From Candidatus Gordonibacter avicola (lineage in GTDB: Bacteria > Actinomycetota > Coriobacteriia > Coriobacteriales > Eggerthellaceae), in assembly GCA_019113915.1 (NCBI GenBank), contig DXGM01000017.1, forward strand, positions 1-47,984: a DNA stretch of 47,984 bases, written 5' to 3'. The position numbers and the translations under genes are program-made. Shown here one piece after another: positions 33,013 through 41,364 of the stretch. Positions within the stretch are counted from its first letter, which is position 1, and each line of letters starts with the position of its first letter. The notes below the pieces were generated by a model. That model worked only from the letters and a program-made list of their open reading frames with translations. It was not told where the DNA came from and did not search any database.

Positions 33013-34515
33013 TCAGTTGACCAGTCCTTCGACCACGCGCTCCAAACCCATGAAATGCGACGCCTTCACCAAGACAGCATCCCCGGGCTCCAGATACGCA
33101 TCCAAATCTCCGAGCACCTCCGCGACGCAGTCGGCGCGCACGATGCGCGCCGGATCCATACCCGCCTGCTCAGCGGCGTCCGCAATGAGACGCGCCAGTT
33201 CACCCACACAGATGAGACGCTCAAGCGGAAGCGACCCCGCCAGCGCACCCACCCCTTCGTGGCACGCCGGGGCGTATTCGCCCAGCTCGCCCATATCACC
33301 CAGTACCGCAACACGACGACCGGGCACTTCCAGCGCGCAGAACGTGCGCAGGGAAGCCCGCATGGAATCGGGGTTGGCGTTGTACGCGTCGTTGACCACG
33401 GTGTAGCCCGCGCGTGCAGCAAGCACTTCCTGGCGGCCCGCCTCCGGCTCGGCGTGCGAAAGCGCCTCGGCCACGGCGGCAAGCGACATACCAAAGGCGC
33501 GCCCCACCGCTGCGGCAGCGCAGGCGTTCGCCACGTTGTGCAGGCCTCGCAGAGTGAGCGAACAGGGCGCGGTTTCCACCGCGGGCGCGGGCGCAGCCGC
33601 GTCGTCGTCACCAAACCCGCAGGCACACAACGTGAAGTGCGGACGACCCTGCTCATCAAGCGTCACATCTTCAGCCCACATGCGTGCCGGAGCAGCCTCG
33701 TCGCCGCTCCCCTGCCCGCAGCGCTCAGGCGCCTGCGACGAGCCGTCGAACAGCACCGTTGCCACCCCGCGCGCATCCACGTGTGCATCGGCGCGCACGA
33801 AGTCTGCGAAGTCGTCATCGGCATTCACGAACGCGCGGCCCACCCCTTCAGGCAGCTCACGCAAAAGCTCCGCCTTGGCGCGCGCGATATTCTCGCGGCT
33901 CCCCAGAAGCTCAATGTGGCTTTCGCCCACGTTGGTAATGAGGCCCCAGTCGGGACGCACGAACGCGCAGAGCGCGGCAATCTGGCCCGCGCCGCGCATG
34001 CCCATCTCCACCACTACCGCTTCGGTGTCGGGTTCGGCGGTAAGCAGCGTCTTGGGAACGCCCAACTCGTTGTTCTGGTTACCGGCCGTAGCCACCACCG
34101 TGTGCGCCGCGGCCAACACGTCGCGCACGAGGTTTTTCGTAGTGGTCTTGCCCGTGGAACCTGTGAGCGCAATAACGCGGCCCTTCAAGTGGCCGCGCCA
34201 TTCACGCGCAATGTCAGTTACCGCATGAGTCGTATCGGGCACGTCGATGAGCGCCGCGCCCAACTCGCGCGCAAGAGTGCGCACCGACTGGTCTACCGGC
34301 TGCATGACCAGTGCCCCCAGCGCCCCCGCGCGTAGCGCCGCAGCAATGAAGGCGTGGCCATCCACCCGCTCACCCGGCAGTGCCACATACAAATCACCCG
34401 GATGCACCTCGCGCGAATCCCAGGTTAGCCCCGTCAACAGCGCCCGAGCATCCACCGGTTCCACCACGAAGGTGCCCCCGGTACACGCCGCTATCTGCTT
34501 CGCATTCAAGCGCAT
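33013..34515 (-). CDS. murF: UDP-N-acetylmuramoyl-tripeptide--D-Ala-D-Ala ligase
   Basis: MurF adds D-Ala-D-Ala, finishing the UDP-MurNAc-pentapeptide. The 500-residue Mur ligase shows the N-terminal WDSREVHPGDLYVALPGERVDGH split here by families as MurF-type, P-loop ALTGSTGKTTTKNLV, GMRGAGQIAALC and NDAYNANPDSMRASL. It starts 3 bp after murE. A Glu/Asp/Ala-rich insertion near 275-295 is probably a surface loop. ddl, which supplies D-Ala-D-Ala, is not in the window. Confidence 0.96.
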   Translation of the reverse strand: MRLNAKQIAACTGGTFVVEPVDARALLTGLTWDSREVHPGDLYVALPGERVDGHAFIAAALRAGALGALVMQPVDQSVRTLARELGAALIDVPDTTHAVTDIAREWRGHLKGRVIALTGSTGKTTTKNLVRDVLAAAHTVVATAGNQNNELGVPKTLLTAEPDTEAVVVEMGMRGAGQIAALCAFVRPDWGLITNVGESHIELLGSRENIARAKAELLRELPEGVGRAFVNADDDFADFVRADAHVDARGVATVLFDGSSQAPERCGQGSGDEAAPARMWAEDVTLDEQGRPHFTLCACGFGDDDAAAPAPAVETAPCSLTLRGLHNVANACAAAAVGRAFGMSLAAVAEALSHAEPEAGRQEVLAARAGYTVVNDAYNANPDSMRASLRTFCALEVPGRRVAVLGDMGELGEYAPACHEGVGALAGSLPLERLICVGELARLIADAAEQAGMDPARIVRADCVAEVLGDLDAYLEPGDAVLVKASHFMGLERVVEGLVN

Positions 34516-34518
34516 GGG

Positions 34519-36021
34519 CTACTTCGCTTCCTCATCAAGCAGGCCGCCAAACGCGCGCTTCAATTCCTCAGCCGCTACCACCCGATCGTCGAACGACAGC
34601 ACCTCGTCACCCACCAGTTGGTAGTCCTCGTGGCCCTTGCCCGCAATGAGCACCACGTCATCCGGGCGCGCGTACGCCAGCGCGAGCGCAATGGCCGCGC
34701 GGCGGTCGGGTTCCACGGCGTAGCGCTCGCCCGCCGGACCCATGCCCGCCACGATGTCGTCGATGATAGCCAGCGGGTCCTCGTGGCGCGGGTTGTCGCT
34801 CGTGACCACGGCAAAGTCAGCCGAAAGCGCTACCTTACCCATGATGGAGCGCTTCGACGCGTCGCGGTCGCCGCCGCACCCAAACACGCAGATGGTGCGC
34901 CCGCGTGCTAACTCTTTAATGGACCCCAGCGCCTTCTCCAGCGCATCAGGTGTGTGCGCATAGTCCACAAACACGGCCACGCCACCGTCGCACGGCGCAC
35001 TCACGCGCTCCAGGCGCCCGGGAATCTGCGGCGCATCCTTCAGCGCATCAACAATGGTGTCGGTCGAAATGCCCAGCTGCAGCGCAATGCCGAACGCGCA
35101 CATGACGTTCTCCACATTGAAGCGGCCCACCAGTGGGTAGCGCAGGTTCACGCGGCTACCGCGCACCTCAAGTTCCACCTCGGTGAGCGTGGGAGTATAG
35201 CGCACCTTCACGGGATGAATTTGCGCGGCGGGGTCAAAGCCCGTCGTAATAATGCTGTCCTCAGCCGACGAGCAGCGACGCAGCAACTCCTTGCCCCACT
35301 TGTCGTCGATGCAGATAACGCGCCGAGCCGGGTAATCCTTCGAGAACAGGCGCGCCTTCGCTTCGAAGTACGCTTCAAACGTGTGGTGGTAGTCCAGGTG
35401 ATCCTGCGTGAGATTCGAGAACGCCGTCACGGCAAACTGAGTACCCCACGTGCGCTCCAAATCCAGCGCGTGCGAACTCACCTCCATAGCCACCACGTCG
35501 CAGCGCGCGTCGCGCATGCGGGCGAACGTGGCCTGCAAATCGGGCGACTCGGGCGTCGTGCGCGCGGATTTCTCCTGCTCATCGCCTATGCGCACGCCCA
35601 CGGTACCAATCACGCCCGTACGCTTGCCCGCCTCGCGCGCAATGTGTTCCACCAAATAGGTAGTGGTGGTTTTGCCGTTCGTGCCGGTAATGCCCACCAG
35701 CGAGAAATCGCGGGAGGGATGATCGTAGAAGTTCGCGGCGGCCGCAGCCATGGCCTTGCGCGTGTCGGTAACCACTACTTCGGTGACATCCGTCGCGTCG
35801 GCCAGATACACCTTGCGCTCCACCACCAGCACCTTGGCGCCGCGGTTGATGGCGTCTTGCGCAAACGAGTGGCCGTCGGTGGTCAGGCCCACAATGCAAA
35901 AGAACGCGTCGCCTGGCTGCACGCGGTCGCTGCGGTAGGCGATGCCGCCCACTTCTTCGTCAGCGTTGCCGATAATAGTGCAGTTCACGCCCGCGAAAAG
36001 CTCGGTGCAGGTTTTCCCCAT
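34519..36021 (-). CDS. murE: UDP-N-acetylmuramoyl-dipeptide--diamino acid ligase
   Basis: MurE adds the third stem residue. The 500-residue protein has the P-loop GITGTNGKTTTTYLVEH, EVSSHALDLERTWG, and VFGCGGDRDASKRSIMG. Its substrate motif is DNPRHEDP (near 411), the form associated with meso-diaminopimelate rather than the lysine-type motif, so an mDAP-type stem peptide is predicted. It starts 12 bp after ftsI. Confidence 0.96.
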   Translation of the reverse strand: MGKTCTELFAGVNCTIIGNADEEVGGIAYRSDRVQPGDAFFCIVGLTTDGHSFAQDAINRGAKVLVVERKVYLADATDVTEVVVTDTRKAMAAAAANFYDHPSRDFSLVGITGTNGKTTTTYLVEHIAREAGKRTGVIGTVGVRIGDEQEKSARTTPESPDLQATFARMRDARCDVVAMEVSSHALDLERTWGTQFAVTAFSNLTQDHLDYHHTFEAYFEAKARLFSKDYPARRVICIDDKWGKELLRRCSSAEDSIITTGFDPAAQIHPVKVRYTPTLTEVELEVRGSRVNLRYPLVGRFNVENVMCAFGIALQLGISTDTIVDALKDAPQIPGRLERVSAPCDGGVAVFVDYAHTPDALEKALGSIKELARGRTICVFGCGGDRDASKRSIMGKVALSADFAVVTSDNPRHEDPLAIIDDIVAGMGPAGERYAVEPDRRAAIALALAYARPDDVVLIAGKGHEDYQLVGDEVLSFDDRVVAAEELKRAFGGLLDEEAK

Positions 36022-36033
36022 GATGATCTATCC

Positions 36034-37821
36034 TCATTCCGGCAAAATCTGGAAACGGTCGATGGCAGTAGCCATTATATCCTTAAACAGCGGAGTGACC
36101 ACACCGTCTGAGGGAACCTCGTTCGCACCCACAAAACAAACCAATTGACTTGACGAGTCGGCCAGAAAACCGGTGAAGGCCAGGTTGTACACGCCTTCGC
36201 GGTAGCCCTTGCCCTGCTCATAGATCTCGGCCGTGGACGTTTTGCCCGCCACATTGAAGCCCTCAATGGCGGCCTTTTTGCCGGTACCTTCCGTGACCAC
36301 CGTCTTCAGCATGTCGGTCATCTGCGGAATGGCGGCCTTGTTTTCCACCACGTCTTCAGTGGGATAGCAGATTTTCTCACCTGTTTGCGGCTTACTAATA
36401 AGGAAGTGCGGGGTGCACTCCACGCCGTTATTGGTAAGCGCGCCGTAGAAGCGCGTCATCTGGAGCGGCGTGACGGAAATGCCCTGGCCGAAGCTGACGT
36501 TGTACGCGCCGACGCGGCTGAGTTCGTCGAACGGCACCATGTAACCCACTACGTCCGAGCCTTCCACGCCCTCACCGGGGAAATCCACGCCCGTCTTCTC
36601 GTGCAGGTTGTACTTTAATATGTAGTCGTACAGCTTGTCGAAGCCCATGTTCTGCGCGGCCAGCGAGATGCCGATGTTCGACGACTGGTCCATGATCTGC
36701 CGCAACGTGAACGTGGCGTCGCCGCGGTCGTGCGCGTCAGAAATGACGTAGCCATCGGCCTCCAGCGTGGCGGGGCAGAACAGTTCGGTATCAGGCGTCA
36801 TGGTTTCCGTTTCCAGCACAGCCATGGCGGTTACCGATTTGAAGATGGAACCCGGCTCGAACAGGTCCGACACACTCTTGAGTTCGGTGGCACCCGTCTC
36901 AACTTTCGAGCGGTCGGCGGGGTTGAACAGCGGAAGCGACGCGGCGGCGTAGATTTCACCCGTGGCGCCGTCCATAACCACCGCATTGCCGCCGGTGGCG
37001 CTGAGGTCCTTCACGCCCGAGGTCAGGCGCTCTTCCACAAACTGCTGTAACTCCAGGTCAATGGAGATAATGATGTCCTGGCCGTCCACCGCCGGGGTTG
37101 ATTCGTGCACGCCGCCGGGAATGGGCTGGCCGTCGCGCCCGCGTTCGGCCTCGTAGTAGCCCGGTTCGCCGGACAGGATGTCGTCGTAGTATTTTTCCAG
37201 GCCCGTGAGGCCCTTGTAGTATTCGCGACCCGCCTCTTTGTCGAGCGCAATCTCGCAACTGCCCACAATCTGGCCCGCAATCTGGCCATTCGGGTATTCG
37301 CGACGCGTGTCGGCAATGAAGTAAATGCCCTTGAGCTTAAGCTCCTTCACCTTCTGCGCCACCTCAACGTCGGCCTTGCGTTTGACGAAGGCGAACGTGG
37401 AGGTGTTGGCGGCAAGAATGTCCTCGTAGTCGGCCATCTCTCCACCCAGTACGCCGGCAAGCGCCTTGGCGGTGCCGCGAATGTCTTCCACCTCAGAGGG
37501 GTTTGCATAGATGGTGGTGGCATCCACGCTCACAGCCAGCACCGTGCCGTTGCGGTCGTAAATGGTGCCACGCCGAGGCTCTATGCCAAAGCCCACCGTG
37601 CGCGCTTCCTGGGCCTGCGCCGAATACTCCGGCGCCACGATGACCTGCAAATACACCAGGCGTGCCAACAGCAAAAGCGCAATAACGCCAAACACCACTA
37701 TAGGAAAGAAGGCGCGGCTGGACTCAGCCGCTTCCACAAAGGATGACGCACGCGAAGACCCCGCGAACGCACGGCCCTGGCCGCCGCGCGCGGCGCGGGA
37801 CGTGTGGGACTTGCCCGCCAC
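36034..37821 (-). CDS. ftsI: Class B penicillin-binding protein (FtsI/PBP3-type septal transpeptidase)
   Basis: It cross-links septal peptidoglycan with FtsW. About 595 residues: short cytoplasmic N-terminus, one membrane segment near 40-60 (FFPIVVFGVIALLLLARLV), PBP dimerisation domain (RGTIYDRNGTVLAVSV), then transpeptidase. The active Ser motif is GSIFKS, the second motif is SSN, and the third reads KTS (AGKTSTAEIY) where most family members have KTG or KSG. No PASTA domains follow. The start is GTG at 37821, 4 bp after the ftsL stop, with GGAG 8 bases upstream; the longer in-frame extension overlaps ftsL and is rejected. Confidence 0.95.
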   Translation of the reverse strand: MAGKSHTSRAARGGQGRAFAGSSRASSFVEAAESSRAFFPIVVFGVIALLLLARLVYLQVIVAPEYSAQAQEARTVGFGIEPRRGTIYDRNGTVLAVSVDATTIYANPSEVEDIRGTAKALAGVLGGEMADYEDILAANTSTFAFVKRKADVEVAQKVKELKLKGIYFIADTRREYPNGQIAGQIVGSCEIALDKEAGREYYKGLTGLEKYYDDILSGEPGYYEAERGRDGQPIPGGVHESTPAVDGQDIIISIDLELQQFVEERLTSGVKDLSATGGNAVVMDGATGEIYAAASLPLFNPADRSKVETGATELKSVSDLFEPGSIFKSVTAMAVLETETMTPDTELFCPATLEADGYVISDAHDRGDATFTLRQIMDQSSNIGISLAAQNMGFDKLYDYILKYNLHEKTGVDFPGEGVEGSDVVGYMVPFDELSRVGAYNVSFGQGISVTPLQMTRFYGALTNNGVECTPHFLISKPQTGEKICYPTEDVVENKAAIPQMTDMLKTVVTEGTGKKAAIEGFNVAGKTSTAEIYEQGKGYREGVYNLAFTGFLADSSSQLVCFVGANEVPSDGVVTPLFKDIMATAIDRFQILPE

Positions 37822-37825
37822 GATG

Positions 37826-38296
37826 CTACTCCGCGGTTCCGGCGGCGATCTGCACGCTCTTGGACAGGGAAAGGTTACCAGCCGCGTCGTAGGCGACCAC
37901 GTCAACACCCAGGTCAATCACGCCCACAGACTCGGGGGCAGCCATGTTCAAGCGGCCCGCCTCGCCCTTGACGCGCGTGGGGTTGGAAAGCGTGCTCTGC
38001 TTCACTTCCAGGTTGCTGCCGGTGGAACGCGCCTCGTCAATCTGATTTTCCAGCTGCTGAGCCTGAAGCGACGTGGACACGGCGGCCGAAGCCAGCGCAA
38101 TGCGCGCGCAGCACAGAAGCGCCACCGCTACCAATATAACGGCCGCGGCCTTCGCCAACAGCACCACGGTGGTGGGCATGGCATGCGTGCTTTCGCGCGT
38201 GCCCGTACCGGGCATAACGCTGACGCGCGGGCGCAGAGGACGCTCAGGGATGCGCTCGGGATAGCTATATGAGAACGCCGGTGCGGCTCCCGCCAT
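37826..38296 (-). CDS. ftsL: FtsL-like septum formation protein
   Basis: A 156-residue bitopic protein at the ftsL position between rsmH and ftsI. It has a Pro/Arg-rich cytoplasmic N-terminus (about 1-40), one membrane segment (about 42-68), and a short extracytoplasmic helix with heptad character (SLQAQQLENQIDEARSTGSNLEVK). FtsL sequences are poorly conserved; identity rests on size, topology and place. It would join FtsQ and a FtsB-like partner in activating FtsWI. ATG at 38296 has AAGGAGG 7 bases upstream. Confidence 0.82.
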   Translation of the reverse strand: MAGAAPAFSYSYPERIPERPLRPRVSVMPGTGTRESTHAMPTTVVLLAKAAAVILVAVALLCCARIALASAAVSTSLQAQQLENQIDEARSTGSNLEVKQSTLSNPTRVKGEAGRLNMAAPESVGVIDLGVDVVAYDAAGNLSLSKSVQIAAGTAE

Positions 38297-38386
38297 GACC
38301 AACCTCCTTCTACTTCGTTTCTGGCTGCGTTTCGGTGGTCTGTATATAAGGCGGTCGGGCACGACCCGACCGTCACGTTGTGTTCG

Positions 38387-39352
38387 TTAGCGTTTCTGGG
38401 CCACGCGCAGCTTGGCGCTGCGGGCCCGGGGGTTGCGCTCGATCTCCCCCGGTGTGGGTAGAAGCGGTTTGCGCGTTATCACATCGAGTATCGGCTGTTT
38501 TCCACACACACAAACTGGCAGGTCTGGTGGGCACGTGCAGCGGTTCGCATACGAGTTGAACGTTTCTTTCACAATGCGATCTTCCAGCGAGTGATAACTG
38601 ATAACCACCAGGCGACCACCAGGATTGAGCCAGCGGACAGCCGCGTCGAGTCCTCGACGCAACACGTCCAGCTCCGAGTTGACTTCAATCCTGAGCGCCT
38701 GGAACGTTCGCTTCGCCGGATGGCCGCCAGCGCGTCGCGCCGAGGCCGGAATAGCTGCTTTAATAAGGTCGACCAACTGCTCGCTCGTTTCGAACGGGGC
38801 CTTCTCGCGCTCGCGCACGATGAAGTCCGCAATGCGGCTGGCCCACTTTTCGTCCGAGTTCGTACGGATGATCCGAGTGAGATCTGCTGCGTTATAGGTG
38901 TTGATGATCTCTGCTGCGGTAAGGGTTTGTTTTCCCGGATCCATCCGCATATCAAGGGGGCCATTCTCCTTGAAGGAGAAGCCACGAGACGGTGTGTCTA
39001 TCTGCACCGACGATACTCCCAGGTCGAAGAGGAACGCATCGACCCCGGGCACCTCGGCACTGACGAGCAAGTCGTCCATATCCCCGAAATTGCCGCGCAG
39101 AAGTTCCAGGTGCGGGCGCTGCTCCACAGGCAAAGATTCCAACCGCTGACGGGCGGCGGCGAGCGCCACTTCGTCTTGGTCGATGCCGATAAGCGTACCG
39201 CCAGCCCCAATGAGCTTGGCCATTTCGAGAGAATGCCCTGCACCGCCGAGTGTTGCGTCCACGAACGTCTGCTGTGGTTTAAGGTGTGATTGTTCGAGGC
39301 ACTCGGCGAGCAGAACCGGTGTGTGCTTGAATTGCCGATATTCGCTTGTCAT
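38387..39352 (-). CDS. rsmH: 16S rRNA (cytosine-1402-N4)-methyltransferase
   Basis: RsmH (MraW) methylates C1402 of 16S rRNA using SAM. The ~321-residue protein has HTPVLLAECL, the SAM site DATLGGAGHSLEMA, GIDQDEVALAAA, FDLGVSSVQID, GFSFKENGPLDMRMD and VVISYHSLEDRIVK. The start is ambiguous between ATG at 39352 and GTG at 39361; neither has a strong ribosome site. It lies about 20-30 bp after mraZ. Confidence 0.96.
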   Translation of the reverse strand: MTSEYRQFKHTPVLLAECLEQSHLKPQQTFVDATLGGAGHSLEMAKLIGAGGTLIGIDQDEVALAAARQRLESLPVEQRPHLELLRGNFGDMDDLLVSAEVPGVDAFLFDLGVSSVQIDTPSRGFSFKENGPLDMRMDPGKQTLTAAEIINTYNAADLTRIIRTNSDEKWASRIADFIVREREKAPFETSEQLVDLIKAAIPASARRAGGHPAKRTFQALRIEVNSELDVLRRGLDAAVRWLNPGGRLVVISYHSLEDRIVKETFNSYANRCTCPPDLPVCVCGKQPILDVITRKPLLPTPGEIERNPRARSAKLRVAQKR

Positions 39353-39381
39353 TGCGCTCACGTCTTACGATCTGCCCGCAC

Positions 39382-39855
39382 TCAGCCGAAGAGCAAGCTG
39401 AGGTCGGTGTCGTCGTCCTGCATCTCGTAACGCTTCGCGTCCCAAATCTCGAAGTAGCCCGTGTTGCCCACGACCGCGACATCCTTGTCGATGCCCGTTG
39501 CCGCGCGCGCCTCGCTGGGGAGCATGATGCGCCCCGAACCATCCACTTCCACGTCCTTCGCGCGCGACTTCAGCTTGCGGCGCAGACGTACATGCAGATC
39601 GTTCGTGGAATCAAACTTCCCGAACTTGTCCTCAAGCGCTTTGATCACCCAGTTGTTGAACGCTTCGGGTTCGAAAACGTAGAGGCACTCGTCCTTCGGA
39701 TTGCGGGTTACCACCAGATCGCTCGAAAGTGCTTTGCGGAATTTCGCGGGCAGGGACATGCGGCCTTTGGCATCCACCTTGAAGCGGTATTCACCATTCA
39801 GATCGACGATACGCGTCGTCTTGGTGCCTTCCGCTGTGTCGACGACGTCCGCCAT
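39382..39855 (-). CDS. mraZ: Transcriptional regulator MraZ
   Basis: MraZ is a ring-forming DNA-binding protein that represses its own dcw promoter in bacteria studied. The 157-residue protein has two AbrB-like swapped-hairpin halves, VDAKGRMSLPAKFRKAL near 37 and VDGSGRIMLPSEARAATGI near 109. ATG at 39855 has GGAAAGG 6 bases upstream. As first gene of the dcw cluster, preceded by two operator-like boxes, it probably sets expression of rsmH-ftsL-ftsI and the mur genes. Confidence 0.96.
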   Translation of the reverse strand: MADVVDTAEGTKTTRIVDLNGEYRFKVDAKGRMSLPAKFRKALSSDLVVTRNPKDECLYVFEPEAFNNWVIKALEDKFGKFDSTNDLHVRLRRKLKSRAKDVEVDGSGRIMLPSEARAATGIDKDVAVVGNTGYFEIWDAKRYEMQDDDTDLSLLFG

Positions 39856-39900
39856 GCTACCCTTTCCGTGTTGGCCCACTCGGCCCTTTCGATGTTTGGC

Positions 39901-39929
39901 ATTCTATCCCACTTCATCCCACTTCGCAA
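39901..39929 (-). promoter_or_regulatory. dcw promoter with two MraZ-type boxes in the spacer
   Basis: On the minus strand there is TTGCGA at 39929-39924, a 17-bp spacer and TAGAAT at 39906-39901. The 9-bp direct repeat AAGTGGGAT occurs twice (39924-39916 and 39914-39906), exactly 10 bp apart and filling the spacer. MraZ boxes elsewhere are GTGGG-type direct repeats with about 10-bp spacing, so occupation would block RNA polymerase. Confidence 0.85.
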
Positions 39930-40157
39930 CATTTTTGCGCCCTGGCGGGCCCTTTTTGCCGTGATGAAACCGTATGTTTAACCTCAGGTGAACTGGTGTT
40001 CGCCCCTAAAATTTTGTACCTCTCCCATATGTTGCCGGGCACGGAAAAACACCCACAAGATATGGATTGGTGGGTCAGAAAAACGCGCGGGGGGATAAAG
40101 TGGGAGAAATTGTGGGCTTCCCCCACCCCGTCCCACTGCTACCCGTAAGAGGTGCGT
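39930..40157. other. Intergenic region between xerD and the dcw promoter
   Basis: It holds no gene. Minus-strand G-runs lie at 40143-40119. Two further GTGGG occurrences on the plus strand (40099 and 40111) are 12 bp apart, opposite to the MraZ boxes in orientation. No clear terminator for xerD was found. Confidence 0.4.
40119..40143 (-). other. Possible G-quadruplex motif after xerD
   Basis: The minus strand has four G-runs (3, 3, 4 and 5) with loops of 7, 2 and 1 bases, matching the G3+ N1-7 pattern. It begins 15 bp after the xerD stop, so it would lie in the xerD 3' untranslated RNA. Confidence 0.4.
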
Positions 40158-41060
40158 CTAGGCGCGCGGGTGGGCGTGGAGGTATTCCTCGCGAATGTGG
40201 GTGCGGTTCACGTGGGTGTAGATCTGCGTGGTGGAGATGTCTGAGTGGCCGAGGATTTCCTGGATGACGCGCAGATCGGCCCCGCCTTCCAGCATGTGAG
40301 TGGCGAACGAGTGGCGCAGCGTGTGGGGGTGCAGGTCGGCAAGGCCGATGGTGCGGCCGGCATCCGCTACTATAGTATGTACGCTTTGGCGCGTGAGGCG
40401 CCCGCCGCGCGCGTTGAGGAACACGGCGGACGTGGGCTTCGCATAGGGTTTCAGCAGGTCAGGGCGCGCGTTGGCCAGGTAGTCCTCAAGCGCGGCCAAG
40501 CCGGCACCGGAGATGGGGGCGATGCGTTCCTTGTTGCCTTTGCCCACAATGCGCAGGTAGCCTTCATCCAGAATGCAGTCACCCAGGTCCAACCCCGTAC
40601 ACTCGCTCACGCGCAAGCCACAGCCGTAGAGCACTTCCAGGATGGCGCGGTTGCGCACGGTGAGCGGCGCGCGGTCGGCCTCGCCGGACAAAAGCGCGTT
40701 CACCTGCGACACGGACAGCACATCGGGCAGGCGCTCGGGCGGCTTCGGCAGCTGCAGCGTGTCGGTGGGGTTGCGGCGCGCGTAGCCCTCGCGCACGAGG
40801 AAGCGGTGGAAGCCCTTGAGCACCGACACGCGTCGACCCACGCTTGAGGTGGCATAGCCGCGCTCAATAAGGCTGGCCTCGTAGGCCACCACCACCGTGC
40901 GGTCGATGTCATCCACGGTGCGCGTGCCCTGTTCGGCCAGGAAGGTCGCGTAGTCGGCGAGGTCGGTGGCGTAGGACGACACGGTAAGCGGCGAGCTGCC
41001 CCGCTCCACGCGCAGGTGCGACAGGTATTCGTCGATGAGGGGTTTTAGCGCCTCAGGCAT
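40158..41060 (-). CDS. xerD: Tyrosine recombinase XerD
   Basis: XerD with XerC resolves chromosome dimers at dif. The 300-residue protein has the SAM-like N-terminal domain (about 1-95) and the catalytic set R150, K174, H246-x-x-R249, H272 and Y281 (GLRVSE, GKGNKER, HPHTLRHSFATH, LGHSDISTTQIY). Its length and lack of flanking phage genes favour the housekeeping recombinase over an integrase. Whether it is XerC or XerD is inferred from overall likeness. A minus-strand TAGAAT at 41194-41189 may be its -10 box. Confidence 0.9.
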   Translation of the reverse strand: MPEALKPLIDEYLSHLRVERGSSPLTVSSYATDLADYATFLAEQGTRTVDDIDRTVVVAYEASLIERGYATSSVGRRVSVLKGFHRFLVREGYARRNPTDTLQLPKPPERLPDVLSVSQVNALLSGEADRAPLTVRNRAILEVLYGCGLRVSECTGLDLGDCILDEGYLRIVGKGNKERIAPISGAGLAALEDYLANARPDLLKPYAKPTSAVFLNARGGRLTRQSVHTIVADAGRTIGLADLHPHTLRHSFATHMLEGGADLRVIQEILGHSDISTTQIYTHVNRTHIREEYLHAHPRA

Positions 41061-41364
41061 GGCACCGCCCCTCGGGGCGGGGAGGCCGCGGCAGCCACCG
41101 TAGCACCAGCGCGCATTCGCTTCCCTTTCCCCACGTCAACCACTGCCTCACCTCCGCTCTTTCGCTTCCGTCGCGCCCGATTCCCCACATTCTACTGCAC
41201 GCGCCCGCGAACGGCCGCGAAAACCAGGGGCACTCACCTGGTGAATTCACACACCGGCAACATCCGCGCCTGCCGAGTAGGCTATAATTTCAGTCGAAGA
41301 GACCGCCGCGCGAGTGCGGCGCCACCCGTTCCCCATCCCATCCAAGAAAGGGGCCCGCTTACCC
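41061..41364. other. Divergent intergenic region between xerD and the DUF1846 gene
   Basis: This 304-bp gap has TATAAT at 41283-41288 on the plus strand, a likely -10 box for the DUF1846 gene with no good -35 box, and TAGAAT on the minus strand at 41194-41189 for xerD. The palindrome CACCTGGTG is near 41236. No gene was seen. Confidence 0.5.

Noticed and set aside
40099..40116. Additional MraZ boxes on the plus strand after xerD
   Set aside because: The two GTGGG strings are 12 bp apart, in the opposite orientation and about 170 bp from the promoter, so they are more likely chance in a G/C-run region.
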